The translations under genes were made by a program, and so were the position numbers. Of a stretch of DNA of 64,000 nt, positions 8,485 through 17,668 are shown in pieces. The notes beneath the pieces are model-generated. The model made no database searches and was not told where the DNA came from. It was given only the letters and a program-made list of their open reading frames with translations. Within the stretch, counting starts at the first letter, position 1. Each line of letters starts with the position of its first letter. Location of the stretch: assembly GCF_900111405.1 (NCBI RefSeq), contig NZ_FOHJ01000007.1, positions 62,001 to 126,000 on the forward strand. Direction: 5' to 3'. The stretch is from Salinibacillus kushneri (GTDB lineage Bacteria > Bacillota > Bacilli > Bacillales > Alkalibacillaceae).

Positions 8485-9240
8485 TTAATATATGAAAGAT
8501 AATACATACCATTTAAAAATGTCAGTCCCGAAAAAGTAAGCAATTAAGGCACCAAATGCTATAAACGGTCCAAATGGAATCGGTTTTTTCCGCTTCATTT
8601 TTCCGGTTCCCATTCCTATCATACCAACAACCGAACCAATAAGAGCAGCAAAGAAAAAGGTTAATAATGTGTTCACGAGTCCTAAGGCAATCCCGAGTAC
8701 ACCAAAAAGTTTAATATCCCCTCCGCCCATACCACCCTTACTTATCAGCCCAATAAGGAATAATAATCCAAAACCTATAAGCATACCTAAAAGGGGATCA
8801 TACCATGGGTCAGATTGAATGATGCTGCGCTCGATAATGAATAAAAGAAGAAAAAAAGCGAGCACTTTATCTGGAATAATCATGTAGGCGAGATCACTAA
8901 CCGTGACAATCACCAGAAGAGAAATTAACGTAATAGCAACGACTAGTTCTTTATCGAGACCGATGACGTATAAAGATAAAGCAAACAAAAGTCCAGTCAA
9001 AAACTCTATAGCTGGATAAAGCAAAGAAATGGACTGAGAACAGTTGGTACATGTTCCCTTTTGTTTGATATAAGAAAAAACCGGAATCAGCTCTTTCCAG
9101 GTAAGTGTATGTTGACAATTCGGACAGGCTGACCTTGGCGTTATTATTGATTGGTGTTTGGGAACCCTCAATCCTACTACATTAAAAAATGAGCCTAAAA
9201 TGAGACCAATATTCATTAAATATATGTATAAAATCCACAA
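8485..9240 (-). CDS. pilD: Prepilin peptidase / methyltransferase (PilD, ComC type)
   Basis: 251 aa polytopic membrane protein. It has the N-terminal G-S-F-x-N-V motif, a four-Cys zinc-type loop (CPNC ... CTNC, about residues 39-66), and the two catalytic aspartates of type IV prepilin peptidases: one in V-S-D-L-A-Y-M-I-I-P-D and one in G-G-G-D-I-K. It cleaves prepilins after Gly and N-methylates the new N-terminus. TTG start at 9240 with GAGGAA further upstream. It likely processes all four prepilin-like proteins of this locus. Confidence 0.92.
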   Translation of the reverse strand: MWILYIYLMNIGLILGSFFNVVGLRVPKHQSIITPRSACPNCQHTLTWKELIPVFSYIKQKGTCTNCSQSISLLYPAIEFLTGLLFALSLYVIGLDKELVVAITLISLLVIVTVSDLAYMIIPDKVLAFFLLLFIIERSIIQSDPWYDPLLGMLIGFGLLFLIGLISKGGMGGGDIKLFGVLGIALGLVNTLLTFFFAALIGSVVGMIGMGTGKMKRKKPIPFGPFIAFGALIAYFFGTDIFKWYVLSFIY

Positions 9241-9316
9241 AATTACTCATTCCTCTTGTTTTTTTGGGAAAACGCTACGATATGCTACACTTTTACTATC
9301 AGTTTAATCTCCATTA

Positions 9317-9727
9317 TTATCCTTCTTCTTGAGTACCTTCACGAATAGCATTAATGTCATCTATTGTACCTGCTACTGTAACATCATCGACTGTAACTTC
9401 ACTTATACTCAAGGCACCATTATCTCCCTCGGTGATTGTCGCATCGTCAAAACCATCTGAGACATTTTCCACATAACCAGAGGATTCTAAATCACTAACA
9501 TCAATTTCGCCGTCAGTACCCATATCGTCATTGACCTTCGCCAGCCTTGCTCCCTCTAAAATACTAATTGCTTCAGCATAAACCGCATCTTCCTCTGAAT
9601 CATCAATAATATTTCCAATCGCAGGTACAGCGATTGCACCAATAATCCCCAAAATCACAATAACCGCCAGCAGTTCAACTAATGTAAAACCCTTCTTGTT
9701 CTTTAAAATGGTTCTTCCTTTTCTCAT
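9317..9727 (-). CDS. Major type IV pilin-like protein
   Basis: 136 aa. A basic leader of 13 residues ends K-K-G, followed by F-T-L-V-E-L-L-A-V-I-V-I, the class III signal. Cleavage after Gly13 leaves Phe1 and the conserved Glu5. The globular part is strongly acidic (many D/E, few K/R), with no cysteines, so no disulfide-bonded D-loop. GGGGGAA site. Its place between pilC and pilD and its small size suggest the main fibre subunit. Confidence 0.88.
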   Translation of the reverse strand: MRKGRTILKNKKGFTLVELLAVIVILGIIGAIAVPAIGNIIDDSEEDAVYAEAISILEGARLAKVNDDMGTDGEIDVSDLESSGYVENVSDGFDDATITEGDNGALSISEVTVDDVTVAGTIDDINAIREGTQEEG

Positions 9728-9759
9728 AAAATAATTCCCCCTAATAAATGATTTATTAT

Positions 9760-10968
9760 TTACCCAACATTCTTAAATATTTCAAGCATGGGTACCATAA
9801 TTGAGAGTACGATAACGCCAACTACAACTGCTAAAAAAACAATCATTAATGGTTCAATTAATGTCTTGAGTTGGTCTGTTGCGGTATCCACCTCAGATTC
9901 ATAAAACTCAGCAATACGGGTTAACATTTGATCTAAAGCTCCCGTTTGTTCTCCGATACTAATCATTTGCGTTACAAGAGGCGGGAATGCCCAATGCTTC
10001 ATCATCGGCTCTGACATCGAGCGACCTTGCTCCAACGTTGTTTTACACTCTTGAAGAACTTTTACAATGACTTGATTTTCCACGATTTTCTCCGTCAATG
10101 TAATCGCCCTTAGAATCGAAACAGAATTCGTTAATAAGGAACTAAGGGTTCTTGTCATTCTAGCAAGGATTGATTTTTTATAAATTTTGCCGAATACGGG
10201 TATTTTCAGTAACAAGTAGTCTAAATAATATTTTGATTCACTGTTTTGGCGTATTAGATAAATACCTAAAATAAACAGGATAAGAAGAAGGATGAACAGA
10301 TACCAATAGCTTGACATCCAGTCGCTCATCGTCAGGACAAATAGGGTAATAACCGGGATGTCTCCTCCTGATTTCACAATCATTGAAACAAAAGCAGGTA
10401 CAATAGCTACCAATAAAAAAATAACGACAATAACAGCAATAATCCCTACGATAATCGGATAAGAAAGAGCAGACTTCACTTTCTGTCTGGTCTGATGCTG
10501 CTTTTCAAAATAACCCGCCATTTCTTCAAGGGTTTCATCCAGAGATCCACTCACTTCTCCGGCATGAACCATGTTGATAAAAAACCGGTTAAAGACCTTA
10601 GGATGCTTTTGAAAGGAACTTGATAATGAATTTCCTTCTCTTAAGTTCATCTCTACCTGAGATAATGTTTTTTTTAAAACTTTACTCTCCGTTTGTTCTG
10701 ATAAAATTCTAGTAGCATCAACAATAGTGACACCGGCTTTTAGTAATGTTGAAAATTGTCGCAAATAAACCACGAAATCTTCCAGTTTTACAGGACTCCC
10801 AATGTAAATATCCTTATTCCAAATGGTTTCTTTTTTTTGCTCTACTGATAAAGCCCGAAGACCACGCTCTCTAAGCCTTATTCTAGCTCCTTGCTTTGTA
10901 TCGGCCTGTATAAGACCGGTTTTTTTATTTCCTTGACGGTCCCGAGCTACATAGCTAAATTGAGCCAT
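9760..10968 (-). CDS. pilC: Type IV pilus inner-membrane platform protein PilC
   Basis: 402 aa from an ATG at 10968 (MAQFSYVARD, the usual PilC/GspF start). Two T2SSF domains of about 120 residues are each followed by hydrophobic segments, with the final helix pair near the C-terminus. The start lies 14 nt inside the end of pilT, with a GGAG site. Some 15 extra upstream codons are open but lack a ribosome site. PilC is the membrane platform on which PilB and PilT act. Confidence 0.93.
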   Translation of the reverse strand: MAQFSYVARDRQGNKKTGLIQADTKQGARIRLRERGLRALSVEQKKETIWNKDIYIGSPVKLEDFVVYLRQFSTLLKAGVTIVDATRILSEQTESKVLKKTLSQVEMNLREGNSLSSSFQKHPKVFNRFFINMVHAGEVSGSLDETLEEMAGYFEKQHQTRQKVKSALSYPIIVGIIAVIVVIFLLVAIVPAFVSMIVKSGGDIPVITLFVLTMSDWMSSYWYLFILLLILFILGIYLIRQNSESKYYLDYLLLKIPVFGKIYKKSILARMTRTLSSLLTNSVSILRAITLTEKIVENQVIVKVLQECKTTLEQGRSMSEPMMKHWAFPPLVTQMISIGEQTGALDQMLTRIAEFYESEVDTATDQLKTLIEPLMIVFLAVVVGVIVLSIMVPMLEIFKNVG

Positions 10969-12010
10969 AGTAATGGTCTCCCAAGTAGCTTTGTACCATT
11001 TCAGGGGATACAAGCTGTTTTTGTAATAAAGAACGAATGTTCATTTCAAGTGAATGCATCCCTTCATCTCTAGAAGTCTGCATGATGTTTGGAATCTGAT
11101 GGATTTTCTGATTACGTATAAGACTGCTAACCGCATTATTTTGAGTTAAAACTTCGGTTGCTGCAATACGTCCCTTTCCTGACTTTTTCGGAAACAATCG
11201 TTGAGAAATCGTTGCAATCAATACTGAGGCCAATTGATAACGGATTTGCCCCTGCTGCTCAGCCGGAAACACATTGACAATTCGCTCTATCGTATGAGGA
11301 GCACTCGTTGTATGTAACGTACCAAATACTAAATGACCAGTTTCTGCTGCAGTAATGGCAGTTGAAATAGTTTCTAAATCTCTCATTTCACCAACCAAAA
11401 TCACATCTGGGTCCTGACGCAAAGAAGCACGGAGCCCTGATGCAAATTTCTTCGTATCTCTTCCTACTTCCCGCTGCTCAATGAGCGATTGTTTGTGCTG
11501 ATGAATATACTCAATTGGATCCTCTAGTGTAATAATATGTTTTGGGGTATTCTGGTTAATTTCATTAATCATCGCTGCTAATGTTGCAGACTTCCCACTT
11601 CCCGTTGGCCCCGTTACTAATACAAGACCTTGAGGTTTACTTACAACCTTTTTCAGAACTGGTGGTAGTTGTAATTCCTCAATAGACGGTATCTGACTGG
11701 GAATAAGACGTATGGCAATCGAGATTCCCTCTCGCTGCTTGTAAACATTTATCCTGAACCTGGATATTTCCTCGAGTTCATAAGAGAAATCCACTTCCCC
11801 ATCCTTCTCAAAAATGGTCTTAAGCCTTTCTGACATAAGAGCAGAAGCAATCTCCTTAAGGTCTTGAACATCATAAGGATTCATATTTTGCCTTTTTAAC
11901 TGTCCATGAACCCGAAATACAGGAGGCAATCCAACGGTTAAATGCACATCAGAAGCATACTGCTGATAAGCATGATACAAAAGCTTGTTAATCCTTTCCA
12001 TCATCATCAT
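10955..12010 (-). CDS. pilT: Pilus retraction ATPase PilT
   Basis: 351 aa. Walker A GPTGSGKSAT, the Asp-box, atypical Walker B in R-Q-D-P-D-V-I-L-V-G-E-M-R-D, and the His-box G-H-L-V-F-G-T-L-H-T. The C-terminal S-S-L-I-R-N-Q-K-I-H-Q-I segment matches the retraction-specific AIRNLIRE region. It lacks the long N-terminal MshEN region and the four-Cys zinc motif of PilB, as expected. Four ATGs in a row follow AGGTG. Its presence predicts a pilus that can retract (twitching or DNA pulling). Confidence 0.93.
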   Translation of the reverse strand: MMMMERINKLLYHAYQQYASDVHLTVGLPPVFRVHGQLKRQNMNPYDVQDLKEIASALMSERLKTIFEKDGEVDFSYELEEISRFRINVYKQREGISIAIRLIPSQIPSIEELQLPPVLKKVVSKPQGLVLVTGPTGSGKSATLAAMINEINQNTPKHIITLEDPIEYIHQHKQSLIEQREVGRDTKKFASGLRASLRQDPDVILVGEMRDLETISTAITAAETGHLVFGTLHTTSAPHTIERIVNVFPAEQQGQIRYQLASVLIATISQRLFPKKSGKGRIAATEVLTQNNAVSSLIRNQKIHQIPNIMQTSRDEGMHSLEMNIRSLLQKQLVSPEMVQSYLGDHYYGSI

Positions 12011-12015
12011 CTCAC

Positions 12016-13674
12016 CTATTCTAAAGATACTTGCAGAATTTCTTCCGTTGTCGTAATTCCTTCTTTCACTTTTTCCAGACCATCCTCAGTTAAAGACTTC
12101 AATCCGTTTTTCAAGGCAATATCACGGATTTTGACCATCGAATCATTATTGACTAAAGCTTCTTTCATTTCACTATCTATGACTAATACTTCATGTATTG
12201 CCGTTCTTCCCCGATATCCTGACATGTTACAGGTTGGACAGCCTTCACCATAGGAAACCGTCTCAATGGGAATGTTATATTTCGAGAAAATTTCTGTTTC
12301 ACGAGTAGAAGCCTTTCGCTCATGCTTACAATCACGGCATATTTTTCGTACAAGTCGCTGGGATACAACCCCATTCAAGGAAGAGGCAATTAAATAAATT
12401 TCTATTCCCATATCCTTAAGACGATTTATCGTACTAATAGAGTCATTCGTATGCAAAGTACTAAGAACAAGATGTCCAGTTATAGAGGCCCTTGTCGCGA
12501 TTGCCGCTGTTTTTCGATCTCGAATTTCTCCAACCATGATGATATTTGGATCTTGTCGTAAAATGGCACGTAAACCTGTAGCAAAGTCCAGATTAACATT
12601 GGTGTTAACTTGAATCTGGTTAATCCCTTCTAACTGATATTCCACTGGGTCTTCAATCGTAATTATATTTCTTTCTTCATCATTTAATTGACTTAATGCT
12701 GAATACATAGTCGAGGTTTTCCCGGAGCCAGTTGGACCTGTCAAAAGGACTATACCGTGTGGCTGATTGATTAAGGATTGGAATTTTTCCAGATTTATTG
12801 AATCAAATCCAATTTGTTTTATATCCTTCTGTACTATACTTAAATCTAATAAACGAATCACAATTTTTTCACCATATACCGTAGGCAGCGTACTAATACG
12901 CAAATCCATTTTACGATTTTCTACCGATAACTTGATACGTCCATCCTGGGGCGTACGGTGTTCTGTAATATCCATATTGGCCATAATTTTAATTCTCGTA
13001 ATTAAGGGACCCTGCATGTTTTTAGGTAAACTTCTCTCCGTGCGCAACCTGCCATCGATACGAAAACGAACGTAAATCTTGGTTTCCATACAATCAAAAT
13101 GAACATCACTTGCTTGCTGCACAACCGCTTGTTGTAATAATTGATTGACAAGTTTAACAACCGGAGAATCCTCATCCTCTAGAAGTTGCAGGTTTTCCTT
13201 CTCCTCTTCTTCTGGAAGTTCAAAATCTTCACCAAGATCATCCACATCATAGTATTTACTCACACTTCGTATAAGGTCATCCTTTGTTGCAATCATAGGC
13301 TCAATATTAAAACCAGTTGATAATCGTAAATCATTCATCACGATATAATCCATGGGATCAGCCATTGCAATATATAATTTGTTTTTATCCTTTTTTAAAG
13401 GCATAACAAGATGACGCTTGGCAAATTCCTTTGATACCATTGAGCGTATAGTTTTATCAATTGAGTAATTATATAAAGTTACTCGAGGAATACCTAACTG
13501 GAATTCCAGAGCTTCAATTAATTGAAGCTCCGTGACAAGACCCTTTTGTACAAGAAGATCTCCTAATTTTTGCTCAGGGCTTTTTTCCTCTAAAGTGTGT
13601 TGGAGTTCTTCTTCTGTAATCATCCCACTTTCAATCAATAGATCTCCCAGTCGCATATTTTTTTTAATTGTCAT
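12016..13674 (-). CDS. pilB: Pilus extension ATPase PilB (GspE family)
   Basis: 552 aa from ATG 13674, chosen because GGAGGGG lies just upstream; a longer reading frame begins at 13752. Domains: MshEN-type N-terminal region (M-R-L-G-D-L-L-I-E-S-G), N2 domain, and RecA-like ATPase with Walker A GPTGSGKTST, Walker B R-Q-D-P-N-I-I-M-V-G-E-I-R-D and His-box G-H-L-V-L-S-T-L-H-T-N-D. A four-Cys zinc motif follows (CRDC ... CPTC). The MshEN domain often binds cyclic di-GMP in other species; whether it does here is untested. First gene of the minus-strand operon. Confidence 0.94.
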   Translation of the reverse strand: MTIKKNMRLGDLLIESGMITEEELQHTLEEKSPEQKLGDLLVQKGLVTELQLIEALEFQLGIPRVTLYNYSIDKTIRSMVSKEFAKRHLVMPLKKDKNKLYIAMADPMDYIVMNDLRLSTGFNIEPMIATKDDLIRSVSKYYDVDDLGEDFELPEEEEKENLQLLEDEDSPVVKLVNQLLQQAVVQQASDVHFDCMETKIYVRFRIDGRLRTERSLPKNMQGPLITRIKIMANMDITEHRTPQDGRIKLSVENRKMDLRISTLPTVYGEKIVIRLLDLSIVQKDIKQIGFDSINLEKFQSLINQPHGIVLLTGPTGSGKTSTMYSALSQLNDEERNIITIEDPVEYQLEGINQIQVNTNVNLDFATGLRAILRQDPNIIMVGEIRDRKTAAIATRASITGHLVLSTLHTNDSISTINRLKDMGIEIYLIASSLNGVVSQRLVRKICRDCKHERKASTRETEIFSKYNIPIETVSYGEGCPTCNMSGYRGRTAIHEVLVIDSEMKEALVNNDSMVKIRDIALKNGLKSLTEDGLEKVKEGITTTEEILQVSLE

Positions 13675-14043
13675 GACATCCCCTCCAAAAAAATTGCTTC
13701 TTCTAAGGGATTTTGGCTGCAAAAGCAAAGGTATTCTTTTCATGAAAAACAAGGATTATTTTTTGTTCTATTTGTTCATTTAAAAGTGAAGTAAATCTAA
13801 GGTGGCATGTTGTGAAGTGTTCGATGAGATGAGTCTGAATTCTTTCTATTATCTACATTTTACGACAAGTACTATATATTCACAACTTTTTTCCTGTTAT
13901 TTTTTACCTTTAATATAAAAATAAGTAATATATAAGTCTATAAACCTATTACAAAAGTTTTATCATAAGTATAACCTTTTCATGAATTTAATGGTAAGAT
14001 AGGAGTATAACTAACACCAGCTGAAGCATGGTAGGTGATCACG
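13675..14043. other. Divergent promoter region of the two pilus operons
   Basis: 369 nt of AT-rich sequence between pilB (minus) and the first minor pilin (plus). No ORF with a ribosome site was found. TATAAC-like and TAAGAT-like hexamers occur at about 13995-14010 on the plus strand, but I could not fix a full promoter. Shared control of both operons would act here. Confidence 0.4.
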
Positions 14044-14460
14044 ATGAATAAAGTCCTACAATCCAGAAATGGCATGACCTTAGTAGAACTCTTAGCAGCA
14101 AGTGTATTGATTATTATCCTGCTGTTAGGTTTTTTCACCTTTTTGGTCCAAGGGGCACTATTTACGGAGAAAAATGACGATTCATTAAAAGGGACTTATT
14201 TAGTAAGAAACATAATGGAAGGAATCAAAAATAAAGAAGAAATTCGAGGAGAAAAATACATCGAAAGGTTTAATACAGAAGGTTATCCGACTGTTAAATC
14301 TGTTAATCTAAATGGAAGTTTTAAATCTAATCAGGATCTCCGCTTACGAATTAACCCTCATCCAAAAGAAAACTCCGATATAAAAATCTTTAAGATTGAA
14401 ATTATCAATCAGGAGAACCATATTGTAGCGGAAACATATGGTTATTTGGGGGTGAAGTAG
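14044..14460 (+). CDS. Prepilin-like minor pilin 1
   Basis: 138 aa from ATG 14044 (AGGTGATC upstream; GTG 14035 is an alternative). The leader M-N-K-V-L-Q-S-R-N-G is followed by M-T-L-V-E-L-L-A-A-S, a canonical prepilin site with Met at +1 and Glu at +5, then a long hydrophobic helix. The small C-terminal domain is not recognised. It starts the plus-strand pilus operon and probably belongs to the priming complex at the fibre tip. Confidence 0.82.
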   Translation: MNKVLQSRNGMTLVELLAASVLIIILLLGFFTFLVQGALFTEKNDDSLKGTYLVRNIMEGIKNKEEIRGEKYIERFNTEGYPTVKSVNLNGSFKSNQDLRLRINPHPKENSDIKIFKIEIINQENHIVAETYGYLGVK

Positions 14461-14973
14461 TTGAAACTCCCAATAAAACCCCACAATCAGGAAGGAATAA
14501 CATTAGTAGAATTACTCGTAACGCTCGCATTACTGACTATTGTTAGTACCATCATTATCAGCCTTATTACAAATAGCCACAATAATATGCAATCCATTTA
14601 TTCAAAAAATCAAGCTAGAACACACGCCAATCAGATTCTTTATCAACTTACCGACATCCATCAGACAAGAAAGGTTTATACCTTTCCAATAGAAGAGAAA
14701 GATTCGTTTACGCTAACAGATGGAAATGGGATGAAAGCTGAAGTTCCTATACCAGGATATGCGTATCAAGTCACAAGTATTAAAGATGTTAACGGAAATA
14801 CACTTCCATCTAATAGCGGACGAATACGCATTGACTTAACTAATCCTAATCATCTAACCATCCATATAAAACTCAAAATAAGTCCAATAGAAAGTGGAGA
14901 TTATCGTTTTGTAGAAATCGATACCAGTATTTCAAGATTGTCAATTGCCAATAAAGGAGGGGGAGAAACGTGA
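14461..14973 (+). CDS. Prepilin-like minor pilin 2
   Basis: 170 aa from a TTG directly after the stop of minor pilin 1, with GGGGGTG upstream. The leader ends Q-E-G, then I-T-L-V-E-L-L-V-T-L-A-L-L: class III signal with Glu5. The rest is a polar domain of about 130 residues rich in Asn and Ser, compatible with a PilW/GspJ-like minor pilin. Coupled to its neighbours by 0-nt and 4-nt junctions. Confidence 0.82.
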   Translation: MKLPIKPHNQEGITLVELLVTLALLTIVSTIIISLITNSHNNMQSIYSKNQARTHANQILYQLTDIHQTRKVYTFPIEEKDSFTLTDGNGMKAEVPIPGYAYQVTSIKDVNGNTLPSNSGRIRIDLTNPNHLTIHIKLKISPIESGDYRFVEIDTSISRLSIANKGGGET

Positions 14974-16217
14974 AGCACATCAAAAATCAAAAGGGCTATG
15001 CCCTGGTCTTAGCCATACTAGCCGCTGCCTTTATTTCAATCATTGCACTGACTTTAATCGGAAGTACTATATCTACCGCCAATCAAACAGCTCATACAGA
15101 ATCCTCCTATCGTGTAACGGACATTGCAGAAATTGGTGTGAAATATACAAGAGATCAGATGAACCAGTATTTAAAGGAACATGATCTTCCGAGCGATAAT
15201 AGTCCAACGTATATTAAAGAGTATGTACGTGAGATTTTTAATCATTTGAATAAAAAGGTTAATCTTGATGATGATGTACCGGACCGATATTTTAAGATAG
15301 AAATCCCAGAAACTATTTCACCAAATACAGATTTAGGAGAAACGAAAGTCAAGTTCAATATTACTGGGAATGATGGCGATAAAAGCGAAACGTTAACGAC
15401 TACTTTCACGATAAGAGGAATTCCTAAAAAGGATGAAGATGACAAAATAAACTGGGAGGGGCTATTTCCAGACACCAAAGAAGAGGCTAAGAGCTGGACC
15501 ATTGAAGAGGAGTGGGATTTACGTAATAAAGAAAAAAGGGAGTTTTACGAAAGTGTGTGGATTGAGGGAAATGCGGATTTTCACAATAAAAATGCAGTTA
15601 AAGCAGATAAGGATATGGTAATAAACGGAATAATCAATACCTCAGGAAGTGAAAGCGACATAAATGTATGCGGCAATGCAAAATTTGGAGACGATGTAAA
15701 CAACATAAACCTTCGTTTAACAATCGGAGGACATGCCTATTTTACAAATCCCCTTTCTTTTAGTAATAACGCACATGGTTCCTTTCAATCTGGTGGTAGT
15801 ACCTATTTAGCAAATGGCTTTAATCAAAATAAAAACGGCCAACAAAACAATATCTATGACTATTTTAAAGTCGGTGGTAATTTACTACTGGAAGCTGGAT
15901 ATGAATATCAGTTTGATTCAAAATTCCAAAAAAATCCTGTACAGGTTAAAGGTGATCTCATTATCCAGAACTATGATGTCAAAGAAGACACCCATAACCT
16001 ACCCGACATCATTGGCCAAATTGAATTGGGAGGCAAGGTTACGGATGAGAATGGCGATAAAATCAAAAATCATCCTTACGATATGGAAGAGCTGACCACG
16101 AATGATTTTGCTGTGAATGAATGCCCTCCTGTAAAAGACCAGCCAGATGACGGCAATGCTGGCAATCAATTCACTCCTCAAATTACCGATGACGATATGA
16201 ATGTTCAATATGAATAG
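14970..16217 (+). CDS. Large PilX-like pilus protein with beta-rich repeat domain
   Basis: 415 aa, GTG start overlapping the previous stop by 4 nt, with AGGAGGGGG upstream. The N-terminus Q-K-G-Y-A-L-V-L-A-I-L has a PilX-type prepilin helix without Glu5. After about residue 190 there are many Gly/Asn-spaced short segments (I-E-G-N-A-D-F, V-C-G-N-A-K-F-G, I-G-G-H-A-Y-F, V-G-G-N-L-L-L-E-A-G), a pattern typical of a beta-helix or bactofilin-like solenoid. It is far larger than ordinary minor pilins, so it may form a tip adhesin or cap. The C-terminus is acidic. Inference from pattern only. Confidence 0.75.
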   Translation: MKHIKNQKGYALVLAILAAAFISIIALTLIGSTISTANQTAHTESSYRVTDIAEIGVKYTRDQMNQYLKEHDLPSDNSPTYIKEYVREIFNHLNKKVNLDDDVPDRYFKIEIPETISPNTDLGETKVKFNITGNDGDKSETLTTTFTIRGIPKKDEDDKINWEGLFPDTKEEAKSWTIEEEWDLRNKEKREFYESVWIEGNADFHNKNAVKADKDMVINGIINTSGSESDINVCGNAKFGDDVNNINLRLTIGGHAYFTNPLSFSNNAHGSFQSGGSTYLANGFNQNKNGQQNNIYDYFKVGGNLLLEAGYEYQFDSKFQKNPVQVKGDLIIQNYDVKEDTHNLPDIIGQIELGGKVTDENGDKIKNHPYDMEELTTNDFAVNECPPVKDQPDDGNAGNQFTPQITDDDMNVQYE

Positions 16218-16228
16218 CATTGAACCCA

Positions 16229-16260
16229 TCCTTCTCGTATACATATGAGAAGGGTTTTTT
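16229..16260 (+). terminator. Terminator of the minor-pilin operon
   Basis: CCTTCTC / GAGAAGG stem with a short loop, followed by TTTTTT, 12 nt after the PilX-like stop. Confidence 0.85.
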
Positions 16261-16486
16261 ATGTTTTAAGAAATTTTAAAAAGAGAGTCTTTGGATAGGT
16301 TTTTGGAAACCGTCATGTTCCCATTTTCAAGCGACTAGTGAGATTTCCTTCACCTCCGCAAGTCGCTAAACATACGCTTTTTACTTTGGTTTTCCTGCAC
16401 CTTAAATATTTTTTCATGCATATCCTTTTATCCCTATCAAATAATAATGCATAGTTATTTTTCCATACGAAAATGGAGGGCTGCTC

Positions 16487-17620
16487 ATGAAAGCTGTAAC
16501 TTATCAGGGAAGATACAATGTTGACGTTACTAAAGAACCTGATCCAGAAATCCAAAAAAATGATGATATCATTGTACGCATTACCTCTACTGCCATTTGT
16601 GGATCTGATTTACATTTATATCAGGAAAATTTCCCTATGCCTGAGGGATACATTATTGGGCACGAACCTATGGGTATTGTAGAAGAAATCGGACCAGATG
16701 TCACTGCAGTGAACAAAGGAGACCGAGTTGTCATCCCATTTACCGTAGCATGTGGACATTGCCAATATTGCTCAGATGGTCTTGTCAGCCAATGCGATAA
16801 CGCAAACCCTCATTATGATAGTGGTGGTTATTTTGGCTACTCCGAAAAGTTCGGGAACTACCCTGGTGGACAAGCTGAATATTTACGCGTTCCCTTTGGC
16901 AATTTTACTCCTTTTGTTATACCTGAGGAGAATGAAATGGACGATGAATCTCTGCTCTTTTTATCAGATGTCCTGCCAACCGCCTTTTGGAGTGTAGAAA
17001 ACTCGGAAATGAAGCCTGGCGACACTGTCATTGTTTTAGGCTGCGGTCCGATTGGGCTGCTGACCCAGAAATTCGCCTGGCAAAAGGGAGCAGAGCGGGT
17101 CATTGCCGTAGACTACATTCCCTATCGGTTAGAGCATGCGAAAAAAATAAACAATGTGGAAACCTTCAACTTTGCCGAGGACCAGGATACAGGTGAAACA
17201 TTGAAGGAAATGACCAAAGGCGGCGCAGATGTCGTCATAGACTGTGTAGGAATGGATGGGAAAAAATCACCGATGGAGTTCATTGAACAAAAGTTAAAAC
17301 TACAAGGTGGAACACTCGGACCTATTCAAATAGCAACAAAGGCGGTCAAAAAGACAGGTACGGTTCAATTAACCGGTGTCTATGGCGGATTGTACAATAT
17401 GTTTCCACTAGGACCGTTCTTTTCCCGAAACGTCACGCTAAAGACCGGACAGTCTCATGCAAGAACATATATGCCTGAACTCTATAAGCAAATCGTAAAT
17501 GAAGAAATCGATCCAACTGAAATTATTACCCACAATCTCCCTCTTGAACAAGCAGCACATGGATATAATATTTTTAATGGAAAAGATGATAATTGTATAA
17601 AAGTTGTATTGAAGCCTTAA
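16487..17620 (+). CDS. Zinc-dependent alcohol dehydrogenase (MDR family, formaldehyde-dehydrogenase-like)
   Basis: 377 aa. Catalytic zinc Cys in A-I-C-G-S-D-L-H (about 38) and His in I-I-G-H-E-P. The structural zinc lobe CGHCQYCSDGLVSQC (four Cys) and the NAD fold G-C-G-P-I-G-L-L-T-Q are present. Several insertions relative to plain ADH resemble glutathione-independent formaldehyde dehydrogenases and B. subtilis AdhB. ATG with GGAGGG upstream, monocistronic, closed by a terminator. Substrate uncertain. Confidence 0.88.
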   Translation: MKAVTYQGRYNVDVTKEPDPEIQKNDDIIVRITSTAICGSDLHLYQENFPMPEGYIIGHEPMGIVEEIGPDVTAVNKGDRVVIPFTVACGHCQYCSDGLVSQCDNANPHYDSGGYFGYSEKFGNYPGGQAEYLRVPFGNFTPFVIPEENEMDDESLLFLSDVLPTAFWSVENSEMKPGDTVIVLGCGPIGLLTQKFAWQKGAERVIAVDYIPYRLEHAKKINNVETFNFAEDQDTGETLKEMTKGGADVVIDCVGMDGKKSPMEFIEQKLKLQGGTLGPIQIATKAVKKTGTVQLTGVYGGLYNMFPLGPFFSRNVTLKTGQSHARTYMPELYKQIVNEEIDPTEIITHNLPLEQAAHGYNIFNGKDDNCIKVVLKP

Positions 17621-17635
17621 CCTATACTCAACCAA

Positions 17636-17668
17636 AGTCGACGCTTAAGACGCGTCGGCTTTCTTCTA
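17636..17668 (+). terminator. Terminator after the alcohol dehydrogenase
   Basis: AGTCGACGC pairs with GCGTCGGCT (one G-T pair), followed by a T-rich stretch. Confidence 0.75.

Noticed and set aside
16313-16555. 80-codon minus-strand frame before the alcohol dehydrogenase
   Set aside because: Covers the promoter, ribosome site and first codons of the dehydrogenase; composition not protein-like.
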